From Aptenodytes patagonicus (taxonomy: Eukaryota; Chordata; Aves; Sphenisciformes; Spheniscidae): DNA of 64,000 bases. A program made the position numbers and the translations under genes. The stretch lies in contig NC_134951.1 of NCBI RefSeq assembly GCF_965638725.1, forward strand, positions 77,565,068 through 77,629,067, read 5' to 3'. The notes under the pieces are model-generated. The model was not told where the DNA came from. It made no database searches and saw nothing but the letters and a program-made list of their open reading frames with translations. Below are positions 36,581 through 48,134 of the stretch, in pieces. Numbering within the stretch: position 1 is the first letter of the stretch; the number at the start of each line of letters is the position of its first letter.

Positions 36581-38983
36581 GCCACAAAAGAAACAAAGTC
36601 TCCTCTTTTGATAAAACTCCTCTGCTTTCAGTTGGAGGGGGAGCTGCAGTCCATATTTGCTCTTAGAGTCTGATGATGTAGCCATTGCCAGATGATTTTA
36701 GCTCCCATTAACTTCAATATCAAATCCAATATGAAACCTCTATTCAGTAGCTCAGACAAGCAGAGAAAAAGCCAAACAGACTTTAAATGCCCTTCATAAC
36801 AGGCCTTACTTCTACTTTGCACATGCAGTATCTAAAAGGGCTTAAGAAAGGTGAAAATGGATTCTTTATTTTTCCTCTATATGATTAACATGTTGGTATC
36901 AAAGTTGTCACAGGCCAGTTCTGTTTCACCTTCCTCTTTGGCACTATAATCAATCAGGCAGACAAAAATGACAACATCGGGTGACAGCCACCAATCCTTT
37001 GGGCTTGCTAAAATAAAAATAGTATGGTAACCTCAGAATTGTGACCTGAAGTAGACAAATGTGCAGTGAGGATGCATGCATATTTCTGCTAAAGGTGCTC
37101 CTAAAGAATGTCTTAGAATGCTCTCATCTAGATTAAACAGTTACTACAGGAAAGTTTCTAAGTTTCATTCTCTACCCAAACATCTGTATGTAGATACACT
37201 CACTCCATATCTTTTAGAGAAAATCATTGGCAAGTTACCAACCCAAACAACAGTCAGGAGGCTGAGTAGAGAAGAGAAATGGAGATACTTGCTGTTGACA
37301 GAAGAGAGAAAGAGATGGCATGAAATGCCAGTCACAGCAAAGAAATTGCTGTAAAATAGTTGTGTCCTTTAATACCAGAAATTATTATTACAGGAATTAC
37401 AGAGTTGTTATATATTTTGACATTGGGACTTATGAGAATCTTCCACCCAAATCATCCATCTCATTAATGAGAAAAGGTATTCCTTATACCCACTAAGAAT
37501 AATTGGGACAGCCAACAAAAGCAAGAGAAACAAATGTACTTAGATCCTCAGCTGGCTTCTGATAAAGTCCTTCCTCAAGCAGTGAAAGAGGTAAAGACTT
37601 TCATAGACTGTGAATGGCCTAGGTGACAGAAAAACAAACATGCTGAAGGATGGTCATTTTTTCAGAAAGTTAAGGGGGCTGTAATGGGATTCAGTGCTGC
37701 TTCATAATTGTATTAATGTCAAAATAAAGAACTTCCAAAGAACATATACTAATAATATGAATGATTTACAATTTCTAAATCCCCTTCAGGGGAGTAGCTT
37801 CAGCGTCTTTGGAGACAGCCTGCAAAAAAACTGCTTAGTGGCAGGTCAAAAAAACTCCCGCTAAATAAAGTAAGGTTGCATATAGAAGGGCATATTGAAA
37901 AGTCACCCATATACTATAAAAGCAATAATGCAGACCTTCTCATATAATTTACTTCATACCAGCCCCTCCATTAAAAGACAGGAGAAACAGGAACAGGTTT
38001 GGGAATGGAACAGGTTTGGAACAATCAGAAGCGCGGCATAACTCCCACAGAGCGGGGAGATTTCGGACAGGAAGCAAAAGAGCAACAGTATATAAATGAG
38101 GTGTAAATGATCAGAAATACTGAAAAAAGTCAACTCTTCTACCTTACCCTATCAGAAACCACAAGTTGCAGACTGCCCAGAAAATTCCAAAGGCGGAGCT
38201 GATAAGAAGAAACTACTGCCCCTCCCCCCCAGCCACTTTATCACAACACACATGTATACCCTAAAGGTCTTACTAAGAATGTTATAAGGATACTGAAAAG
38301 ATTAAAAAATTGTAAGATTATCCACAGCTATATTAGAAAAAAAAGAAGTTTTAAAGGGTGAACATGTTCCTGCTTTAAGCACTAAGCTGAAAGTGACTGT
38401 GGGTTTGGCAGAACTTCTGTGTTTCTGTTCTACAGCTGTTTCTTTGCAGATTTTAAACCCTTCTCTGAAACATAGTATTGGCCACAGTTCTCAAGATACT
38501 TCATGAATGATTGTTAACAGTTGCATCAGTTATCTTCCCTGTTAAATATTTAAGCTACTCAAATACTGATTAAAGATTCTAAAATGACAGTAACAACAAC
38601 AAAAATACTCTGCTAGAGGGGTAGGGAAGCCATTGGAACAGATGCATCTTATTGCTATTCAGCCAAAACTGCCTAGAAAAATGACAAAGTCAGCCAGTGA
38701 AACAAACAAACAAAAAATAATCTTTATCACTGTGATGAGAGTATCATCTACAGCAGGAACTTATGCCATTTTGATACCTGGTTTATGTGGTCTCTTTCTT
38801 GGCTTAGTTAAATCCTCTACTACGTACAGCCAGTCACCTGACTCATGGAAGGCAGGAATCATTTGCCTTACTGGACTCTGACCCAAATGTAACGATTAGT
38901 TAGGAGGAAACACATGATACAGTACAAACTAACATCTCTAACAACACCTTGTAGTTGTTGCTGATATTATTTTTATAATCCAG

Positions 38984-39397
38984 ATGTGCATTTGGGAGAC
39001 AGTCCTGAAGGGCAAAGGGGTCCAGGAAGGCTGGACGATCTTCAGGAAGGAAGTCTTAAAGGCGCAGGAACAGGCTGTCCCCGTACGCCATAAGAAGAAT
39101 GGGCGGGGAAGACGACCGGCCTGGCTGAACGGGGAGCTCTTGCTGGGACTCAGGAAAAAAAGGAGAGTTGACCACTTGTGGAAGGAGGGGCAGGCAACTC
39201 AAGAAGAGTACAGGGATCTCGTTAGGTCGTGCAGAGAGGAAATGAGAAAGGCAAAAGCCCAGCTAGAACGCAATCTGGCCACTGTCGTTAGAGACAACAA
39301 AAAAAGTTTTTACAATTATATTAATAACAAGAAGAGAGCCAAGGAGAATCTCCATCCTTTATTGGATGCGGGGGGGGAACATTGCCACCGAGGATGA
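38984..39397 (+). pseudogene. CR1 ORF2 segment 1 (endonuclease-RT linker), broken by a frameshift
   Basis: Open frame beginning near IWETVLKGKGVQEGW and passing through [35 protein letters not shown] and [19 protein letters not shown], the linker between the apurinic endonuclease and the RT domain of CR1. It falls out of frame at a run of eight G at 39370-39377. Seven G would restore continuity with segment 2, so one G has been inserted. The upstream endonuclease domain is absent because of 5' truncation. Confidence 0.9.
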
Positions 39398-41024
39398 GGA
39401 AAAGGCTGAGGTACTCAATGCCTTCTTTGCCTCAGTCTTTAACAGGCAGACCAGTTATCCTCAGGGTACTCAGCCCCCCGAGCTGGAAGACAGGGACGGC
39501 GAGCAGGATGAACCCCCCATAATCCAAGAGGAAGCAGTTAACGACCTGCTACGCCACCTGGATGCTCACAAGTCTATGGGGCCAGATGGGATCCACCCGA
39601 GAGTGCTGAGGGAGCTGGCGGAGGTGCTCGCCAAGCCACTCTCCATCATTTATCAGCAGTCCTGGTTAATGGGGGAGGTCCCGGGCGACTGCAGGCTTGC
39701 CAATGTGACGCCCATCTACAAGAAGGGCCGGAAGGAGGATCCAGGGAACTACAGGCCTGCCAGCCTGACCTCGGTGCCGGGGAAGATTATGGAGCGGTTC
39801 ATCTTGAAGGCGCTCACAAGGCATGAGCGGGACAACCAGGGGATCAGGCCTAGCCAGGATGGGTTCATGAAAGGCAGGTCCTGCTTGACCAACCTGATCT
39901 CCTTCTATGACCAGGTGACCCGCCTAGTGGATGAGGGAAAGGCTGTGGATGTGGTCTACCTGGACTTCAGTAAGGCCTTTGACACTGTTTCCCACAGCAT
40001 TCTCCTAGAGAAGCTGGCGGCTCACGGCTTAGACAGGTGTAGTCTGCGCTGGGTCAAAAACTGGCTGGACGGCCGGGCCCAGAGAGTTGTGGTGAATGGA
40101 GTTACATCCAGTTGGCGGTCGGTCACGAGCGGTGTTCCCCAGGGCTCAGTTTTGGGGCCGGTCTTGTTTAATATCTTTACTGATGATCTGGATGAGGGGA
40201 TTGACTGCACCCTCAGTAGGTTTGCAGGCGACACCAAGTTGGGCGTGAGTGTTGATCTGCTTGAGGGTAGGAAGGCTGTGCAGAGGGACCTGGACAGGCT
40301 GGATCGATGGGCCGAGGCCAACTGTATGAGGTTCAACAAGGCCAAGTGCCGGGTCCTGCACTTCGGCCACAACAACCCCATGCAGCGCTACAGGCTTGGG
40401 GAAGAGTGGCTGGAAAGCTGCCTGTCGGAAAAGGACCTGGGGGTGCTGGTCGACAGCCGGCTGAACATGAGCCGGCAGCGTGCCCAGGCGGCCAAGAAGG
40501 CCAATGGCATCCTGGCCTGTATCAGAAATGGTGTGGCCAGCAGGAGTAGGGAAGCAATCGTGCCCCTGTACTCGGCACTGGTGAGGCCGCACCTCGAATG
40601 CGGTGTTCAGTTTTGGGCCCCTCACTACAAGAAGGACGTTGAGGTGCTGGAGCGTGTCCAGAGAAGGGCAACGAGGCTGGTGAAGGGTCTGGAGAACAAG
40701 TCTTCCGAGGAGCGGCTGAGGGAACTGGGGTTGTTTAGCCTGGAGAAAAGGAGGCTGAGGGGAGACCTCATCGCTCTCTACAACTACCTGAAAGGAGGTT
40801 GTAGCGGGGTGGGCGTCGGTCTCTTCTCCCAAGTAACAAGCGATAGGACGAGAGGAAACGGCCTCAAGTTGCGCCAGGGGAGGTTTAGATTTGCCATGAG
40901 GAAAAATTTCTTTACTGAAAAAGTGGTTAAACATTGGAAGAGGCTGCCCAGGGAAGTGGTTGAGTCACTATCCCTGGAGGTATTTAAAAGATACGTAGAT
41001 GCGGCGCTTAGGGACATGGTTTAG
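39366..41024 (+). pseudogene. CR1 ORF2 segment 2: reverse transcriptase domain to natural stop
   Basis: About 550 codons open to the natural TAG. The parts in order are: linker ([12 protein letters not shown]); RT palm entry ([33 protein letters not shown]); motif A ([15 protein letters not shown], about 39952-39996); motif B ([17 protein letters not shown], about 40129-40179); motif C (RFAGDTKLG, about 40218-40244); thumb and C-terminal region ([49 protein letters not shown]). Motif C should be FADD; the first catalytic aspartate is glycine (GGC at 40227-40229), so the enzyme would be inactive. The long minus-strand open frame opposite is a shadow of this one. Confidence 0.95.
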
Positions 41025-41106
41025 TGGACATGGTGGTGTTGGGTCAACGGTTGGACTCGATGATCTTAGAGGTCTTTTCCAACCTTAATGATTCTATGAT
41101 TCTATA
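41025..41106 (+). repeat. CR1 3' UTR and terminal octamer repeat
   Basis: Short 3' UTR with GGTTGGACTCGATGATCTTAG and AGGTCTTTTCCAACC, then ATGATTCTATGATTCTAT. This tail is the recognition element for CR1 target-primed reverse transcription and fixes the insertion's 3' end. Confidence 0.95.
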
Positions 41107-41751
41107 TGCTGACTTCAAAAACAATCAATATTTCTTCCCCAACAAAGAAACCCTACAATCTCTAGCTACTGACATTTGCTAAAAGGCTCTTGCCTTCAGC
41201 ATTATTTGTGCGCAGACCATTTTGCTGTAGCTTATTAGTCTAAATATTCTACTCAAGAGGAACTGAATTTTTAATGGAATGAATTGCTCCTTTGCATTTT
41301 AGATGTATCTTTGGCCATCTGTCTGTGGCATGCTAAGAAAGGTTTCAGTGACTAACCATGACAACAAATAAACAAATTATTTAAGGAAAGACTGGAACAC
41401 TGAAGTCAAATACAGGGTGCGACTGACACCACTACTTTGAATAGGGTGTGTATTTTCTTCCCCCTGCTTTTTCATGAATAAAAACCTATTGCACTTGTTT
41501 GTGTTATTCTCAATGTTTCCTAAGTTACCATGCTCACTCCAGCACTTGTAATCATCTTGTGCTCATTCGACTTTCACCATGGTTTATACTAGATGGTAGG
41601 AAAAAAGTTCTCTTCATCCTAGAAATGACTGAGTGCAACAGACCAAGCTAGTGTGGTGAAAATATCCACAGTAAAATTCCAACGCCTTTGTTCCACCAAG
41701 AAATTCATCATGCAGAAACAACATGGGGGAAAGACATCAGTGTACATCTAC

Positions 41752-41995
41752 CTGCTCAAGTAGCTGCCGCAGCCGGTGAAGCTGAGACTCCAGTTGTTTA
41801 TTGTGATCTTCCAATATTTGCATCCTTGCTTCCAGGCGACCTTTGTGTTGCCTCAAGAGTTTAGCTTCAGCAATGAGCTCGGCATCTTCAGAAGCATGCT
41901 GAGGTGACACAACGGAGTCAGGAGGTGATGCAAGAGGGTTTATTCCTCTCCGAAGATGTTGCTCCTTTAGTTGCTCATATTCTATCTGCAGACTC
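41752..41995 (-). CDS. UTRN: UTRN coding exon, equivalent of dystrophin exon 75 (244 nt), coiled coils 1-2
   Basis: Completes coiled coil 1 ([17 protein letters not shown]), passes a proline/serine linker ([18 protein letters not shown]) and encodes coiled coil 2 ([37 protein letters not shown]). The second helix is almost invariant among dystrophin-family proteins and is the heterodimerisation surface for dystrobrevin. The acceptor is ACCAG (AG at 41996-41997); the donor is GTAGAT straight after the final glutamine codon, leaving phase 0. The 244-nt length equals dystrophin exon 75. The linker differs from mammalian utrophin at several positions, as is usual for this part. Confidence 0.97.
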
Positions 41996-42387
41996 CTGGT
42001 ATATTGAAAAGAGGAGGAGAATGATGACTTAATCAAGTAAACTAATAGAAAAAAACATCCTTAGATCAAATGATGCTATCATCACCTCCAACTACAGAAC
42101 ACAAGTAGCTCATACAAAGACAACATCTTGACTTGTGGTTTATTGGAAAAAAACATAAAACATAAAACAATAAAGTAGAAACTAAGATATTTTATCACAG
42201 ACCCACCCTCTTCTACCTAACAGAGTCAGGCTATGCATGACATACGCCTTGATTGATTTTTTTTTTTTCCCCCTAAAATCATGACTCCTAGGTCCATGTC
42301 TTCTCATCTCCAACAACTGTACATAGTACATGCATGGCTCAAACAACGAGGTGATAATTCAGACACCAGGTAGGATGATTATAAGAC
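41996..42387 (-). other. UTRN intron between exon-74 and exon-75 equivalents (392 bp)
   Basis: Short intron with a GTCTTA donor and ACCAG acceptor. Contains a T-run at about 42259-42268; nothing else seen. Confidence 0.9.
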
Positions 42388-42546
42388 CTTTGCTCTTCTT
42401 CGAGGTCAGCAATGATGCGCTCCAACTCTCCTCGCTCTTCCTTTTCCACTGATTTGAGTATCTGAGCAGGACTCTGTGGCTGACTCACAGGCGACTCTCC
42501 TCCCAGCGTCTGACAATACTGCTGGATAAGGGCATGCTCATCCTCT
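42388..42546 (-). CDS. UTRN: UTRN coding exon, equivalent of dystrophin exon 74 (159 nt)
   Basis: Encodes [19 protein letters not shown], then [20 protein letters not shown] and [13 protein letters not shown] with a split arginine. The acceptor is CTCTAG (AG at 42547-42548) and the donor GTCTTA, which is weaker than the other donors here. The last part starts coiled coil 1, the dystrobrevin-binding helix, and the earlier part carries a syntrophin site. At 159 nt it matches dystrophin exon 74. The single difference from mammalian utrophin I noticed in the helix start is conservative (VEKEE for VEREE). The next exon is only 392 bp downstream. Confidence 0.97.
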
Positions 42547-45500
42547 CTAGAGCAATAAAACACCACAGATAAAGACAGAGCAGTAAAACATTTATTATGT
42601 GAGCAAACATTTTTTTCAAGCTGAGGCATTTTGTTTGTTTGTTTATTAAAAAGGACTAAGAGAGCAGGAAATAGGCCTGCAAGAATCTAGTATGTAAGTG
42701 TCAGATGTGTGTCTCAGCAAATTGTATTAAAATTTGAGTTGTTTCTAAAAAATATACTGAAAAAAACCCATATAAACATACAATGCACAGGAAAAAGAAC
42801 ATTGATCTGTAGTAGTGTAAAAGACCAGTTTAATGTATGCATAAAGAACAAATGCTGCTGGTGGTTTGAAAAGAAATAGTGCAAGCAAGAATCTGAGATA
42901 ATATAAACCAAAAATGACTGATTTGAAATGCCTTAAAAATAAATATAACCAAACAAGCTATCTACTAGTTTGGTTGTTTTTTGGGTTTTTTTTTTTTTTA
43001 CCATAAATAGGTGACATTTTTAATATTCTTTAGGAGATAATTTTGGTGTGCTCAATTTACCTAATAAAATTAGAGAGAAAAAAATCCCCACAGAATTGTT
43101 CAAGAAGTCAGAGAGCAATGAATCATCAAGTATCTAGCTAACACTGTGCCCTGCACAAAGGGACTGACAATGCTGCAAAAATAATGCTACAGGTTTTGAA
43201 TTAGCATTTTATTTCCAGGGTTTTTTTTCCATTTTGATACACACGAGACACCTTGAAACTCTTCAAGGGTAGCAGATGTCCTTCTCCTTACAGATTCAGG
43301 GATAGAAATAAACTATAACACTGTCTTCCTCCTCACTCGCATACAAATTACCTTCTGGTAAGGAGATACAGTAGTCCTGACACTTTCAAATATGCTATAA
43401 TGTCCAAATGAGTTTGCTTTTGTATAGGTGTGCCTTTCTTCCCCAGTTGCTGGCTTTTCTCCATAAGTAAAGTCAGATGGCTAGAAAGTGAAGGATACCA
43501 TGTCCTAAAAATAGTTTTCTTGCTTGCTTACTCAAGAAGGATCCATCAGTAGCAGAAAAACATATACTGTTCATGTTTTTAAGAGAGAAATTGCTGCAGC
43601 AGTATGAATGCTGAAGAAAACCCTCCTTAAATTCTCTTCTGTGCTTGACTGCAAAACAGAGACTGCATACCTTATGATACTGTGAAGTACTGTCCCTACA
43701 AACTTTATCCTAAAGATCTTCTACAGTTAAAGCATGGTCAACAACAGAGAGAAAAACACGAGCAGTATATTTACACATATCCAGATATCATTTATAAAAA
43801 AGACCTTTTCATATTAAAAATATTTCTTGTGCTGACCTTTTTCCTACAATTGCTGGAAAGTAGCAGCTACAAATTCTGCTATTAACTGACTGTGGTCTGA
43901 CATAATGAAAAGTATCCTCAAGGACTGCCTTTGAAAGCACATACAAAAAATAGGAAGGTCATTATATGCAATGTATTTATTTTCCAAGTAAAAGTGTAAT
44001 GGAGCTTTTCAAGAGGCTTTTTAAAATTTCTGGTCAGTCAATTTAACATCTTTCATCACAAAAGATCCAAATGTTCTGTCTCATTTGAATGAATAGTAAA
44101 ACCAGTTATTTAGAAATGTATACCCTGAAAAAAACAGAAGTTATTTCTGTGGTAACAAATAATCTATAAACAAACACATGTACAGGTAAAACACATCAGG
44201 TGTTTTACAGGCCATGCACATGGATTGGGGTTTTTCTCAGAAATAAATTCAAGCTCTTGGGGTAAAGGGAGCAAATGCGTGTGACAGGAACAAATGAGAG
44301 TTGCAAACGTACTGTTTGTGTAATGGAAGACCCTATTTTATCCTGCCGAACCAAGATTTTTTGGTAGCTCAGTGCATCAATATCCATTTAAAAGCATCAC
44401 CAGTATTAGGAGCAAGCTAAAATAACCACAGATTTAATAAAAACTGTTTTCTGGTGTCTCTCTCTTAGAAAAGCACTTCTATCATGCAGCAAAGCAATTT
44501 GGTTCTTTGTAGTACTGCTTAAGACAACCTTTTTACTGAAGACTAATCCTATGGCAGAACAACACTGAACTACTTCTTACTGAGGTCTTAACTATTCACT
44601 ATCTACCCAAAGCTATCGTGTGGTCTTCCACTTTCCGACTTGTCTATGAGATTTGAAAATCTAGACTATTACAATCAAACGAATGTGCATCAAGTAACAC
44701 TATATGTAAAAAACCCAAACCAAAACAAAAAAAATTATAGCCTCTGTCAGTTCTATCCACTTTAAAAGTTCATGGCATTCTATTCCACATAAGTTCATTT
44801 ATGATATAAAAGTTAGAAACAGTCAGGTATGAAGATATCCTTCCACAGAGCTCTGGTTGCATATCACTTTCCTTCATCCTATCTTTTGTGATTAAGTCTT
44901 GGTTTGCAAAAACTTTATGTGTAAAATTGAAAAAGGAACCTAATTAGTGAGTTCTTCCGCTTTTAACAATGAGTCGAAAGTTTAACTTTCCACTCACTTA
45001 TTTCTTATCTGTCTTGGCTGTAGTCAGTACTATAATCATGAGAAGAAATGACAATATTGATCTTCCCATGCAAATGAATAAATGTAATGAATTCTTCATT
45101 CAATACAGCTATATAATTAAAATATAATTGGCGTTGTATGTGCATTTAAGTCCCTCAAAAATGTAGGGGATACCTGACAGCGTTAGCTGAAAAAGAAACA
45201 GAACAGTGCTCCTTTTTTTCCCTTAACTACAGAAAAAAGCCTCTAACTGCTTTCTCTTCTCCACTACTTGAGTGATCTCAGGGAAACCCATCATCACTTC
45301 CTTTGTTATTTTGCATTAGTCTAGTTAAAACTAAAGCAAATGCTAGTGCAGCTAATGAAGTTTGGAGCAGGTCCTGATGTGATAATGAAAACCACATGGT
45401 ACTTCTCCACCCTTAAACCATCTTGATAAAAGCCCTCCACCCCTTATAACTAAATTTTTGCCAAAGTTACATCGCTTGAACCCCTTTTGGGGCTTCAAAC

Positions 45501-47589
45501 TCTGCGGCATATAGCAGGGCTTCTACAGCCCTGCAAAACGTGCAGAATCCCCTCACTGCGACCGAAATGGCTGCACTGAGCCGAAGTGCTGGTGATTCAA
45601 CGTCACATCTTCAGCGAGCACAGAAACAGAGTGTTAAAGCAGACTTGAGAGAGAACACAGCTTTGTCATCTAGGTCTCAAAACACTGTTTACGTATTAAT
45701 TTAAATGATACAGTGTAACTACACATACAGCCTTCTTTTGTGCAAGCATGTTGATATTGTCAGGAAAGGTTCACGTGATCAAGTAGTTCAGTCTGGTTAT
45801 TTCAATCAGGCATCAAAAAGCTGCTGTCTACATTTTAAGGTGATGAATTAGTTTATAAACAACTATGTAGGTCATCTGAAATGGAATTTTTTTTTAAATA
45901 GGGCTTTGTAAAGCTGGATTTATTATATTTACTTGAATTTATTAAATCTGAAATTCTGTCAAGATTGTACATTAGGTGTAACCTAATTTTTTAATGAAAC
46001 TTATAAACCAATTAAGAAAAGAGTTTACCCAGTAAATGCTTAGACACTTTTGTCTGTATTGTGGTCCAGTAGGTGAGATCAACACAGCTAAATACAAATT
46101 GTTCAAGAAGGATTCCAGATAATTTTATAGTTTAGACTCCCAGTTATTCAGCCCAGAGGAAACTTCATTTCCCTCCTCTTTCACTGGTTCAGAGTCTCAG
46201 AGTCTGCACAGGACAGACTGTGAATTTTGACCGATCTTTTTTTAGGGATCACACCTTTCAACTGACAGCAGGCTTTTTCACATGCTGGAGGGAGTGCCTG
46301 ATAAAAGAAGTCTTCTGAAGGAGAAGTCTATTTTTACCATGTGTTCCACCTCTGGTCTGTCTTGCAAAATTACTGGTTCAAAAAACCTGAACCTTGAACC
46401 TGCACCAGCAAACCTCATGGCTGTAATTAAGACGGACTCATTAGTAGCACAGGAGTCCCAGGGCAGAGCTTCACAATGACCTACAACATAAGGGAGTGAC
46501 ACATGCTCTATGGCACACAAACATTTTTATTTTGAGAATCCGGGACTCTCTTCTGCCGAATTGGTTGGAGATAGCAATCAGCAACCAGAACAAAAGCACA
46601 ACATCAAAATAAATGTCATCCTTTCTTGGTGGTTATTCTCCTGAAGACCCTGCGTGCTTCAAGAAAATGCTAGAAGTACACAAGTCCTTCAACAGCAGAG
46701 ACTGCAGTTCCTTTTCAGCATTTCACCATAGCAGAAAGCAGTAAAAATGACATCCCAGGAGGTCAGACTTGAAAGAAGTACATTTCAAAGGAAAAGACGA
46801 CCCCAACAAGGAAACCCAGGGAAAATGGCCTTTGAAATATCCTGTCCTCTTTGTGGATATGTATTTTCAAGAGGGCTATTCCAAAACACGCATTAGGCAT
46901 GGAGGAAGCAAGAGGCAAATAATGTTGCATATAACTTCCCTTGCATGAAGACTATGCTATGGAAAGAAAAATTCAGATTTCTTGACAGTCACTTTTCATC
47001 AGTGTATTATTTTATCTGGTTAAGAAAACTGATTGTTAAATTAGATTTCAGATAGTAAGATGTGGGTATTTGCAATCCTCCGTCATTGATCATTTTCACT
47101 TTTCCTGTGGCTCTCATACAAAGCACCATGCATTCTAGTCCAACTACCTTGGCCTACTGATGCTATGAGAAATATTAGAATAAGGTTCAAGAAGGTACTC
47201 CAAAATGCTTTGTCTTTAACTTACTTCTTGTTCTCCTAATTTTATCACCATGTGGAACTAATTTCTCATTGTAACAAGATGCCTTTTAACCACTTACATC
47301 ATGTCAAAGTATTCAGGTACTACATACTGGGCTCCAGTTTGACTTACGACACATTGAGTGGCAGTGTCAGCTAAAAGTACCACTGGCCTTCACTGCTTCT
47401 TCCTACTCCTGCACCCACGTGCACATCTCCCTAACAAATAAAATTTCAGATATGTTCCGACTCTACCTTCAGTTGAATGTGAAGTGGCATCAACAGTGCT
47501 GCAGACATGAAGATGACTGATAGTAAAGGCATTAATCAGAAAACACCTATTAAACGTTCACATTTATACAGAAATTATTTATACTATGT

Positions 47590-48134
47590 TGTCCTGGTTT
47601 CGGCAGGGATAGAGTTAATTTCCTTCCTAGTAGCTGGTACAGTGTTTTGGATTTAGGATGAGAACAAAGTTGATAGATAACGCACAGATGTTTTAGTTGT
47701 TGCTAGGTAATGCTTACACTAGCCAAGGACTTTTCAGCTTCCCATGCTCTACCGACTGAGAAGGCTGGAGGTGCACAAGAAGCTGGGAGGGGGCACAGCC
47801 AAACTGGCCAAAGGGACATTCCATACCATGTGACGTCATGCTCAGTACATAAACTGGGGAAAGCTGGCCGGGGGGGCCGCTGCTTGGGGACTGGCTGGGC
47901 ATCGGTTGGCAGGTGGTGAGCAATTGTACTGTGCATCACTTGCTTTGTGTATTATTATTATTATCATATTATTATTATTATCATTTTATTTCAATTATTA
48001 AACTGTTTTTATCTCAACCCATGAGTTTTTTTTCACTTGTGCTCTTCCAATTCTCTCCCCCATCCCACCGGGTGGGGGGGAGTGAGCGAGCAGCTGCGTG
48101 GTGCTTAGTTGCCGACTGAGATTAAACCACGACA
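47590..48134 (+). mobile_element. Solo LTR of the same avian endogenous retrovirus family (545 bp)
   Basis: Starts TGTCCTGGTTTCGGCAGGG and ends AAACCACGACA, with a perfect 5-bp duplication TATGT at 47585-47589 and 48135-48139. Colinear with the LTR at 1678-2278. It lacks about 14 bp (around the CAGCTGACCC block) that the other copy has, and its ATT-rich microsatellite is shorter. TGACGTCA (47831-47838), a weak TATA-like ACATAAACTGG and an ATTAAA signal near 47996 suggest the usual U3-R-U5 order. It is antisense to UTRN. No internal genes remain. Confidence 0.92.
47831..47838. promoter_or_regulatory. Perfect CRE octamer TGACGTCA in the intronic LTR
   Basis: Same position as in the first LTR copy, about 15 bases upstream of the TATA-like sequence. 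It is a CREB/ATF consensus. Any effect on UTRN is unknown. Confidence 0.6.

Larger units (their letters stand above)
38984..41106 (+). mobile_element. CR1 LINE, 5'-truncated 2.1-kb copy with nearly open RT frame
   Basis: A CR1 (chicken repeat 1) non-LTR retrotransposon copy retaining most of the reverse transcriptase half of ORF2, the short 3' UTR and the terminal ATTCTATGATTCTAT repeat. The 5' end is lost within ORF2. It lies in a UTRN intron in antisense orientation. GC content and CpG density are far above the surrounding intron, pointing to recent insertion. One frameshift and one catalytic substitution inactivate it. No poly-A tail is expected in this family. Confidence 0.97.
33185..41751 (-). 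other. UTRN intron between exon-75 and exon-76 equivalents (8567 bp)
   Basis: GTAGAT donor and ATGTAG acceptor. Holds the large CR1 copy at 38984-41106, a perfect 13-bp tandem duplication at about 33528-33553 and a 30-bp tandem duplication at 36521-36580. The rest shows no recognisable gene. Confidence 0.85.

Noticed and set aside
40146..40934. 262-codon minus-strand open frame
   Set aside because: It lies exactly opposite the CR1 reverse transcriptase and is a shadow of GC-rich coding sequence.
41737..42036. Open frame extending past both ends of the exon-75 equivalent
   Set aside because: The extra residues at both ends are intron read-through; splice sites and phase set the exon at 41752-41995.
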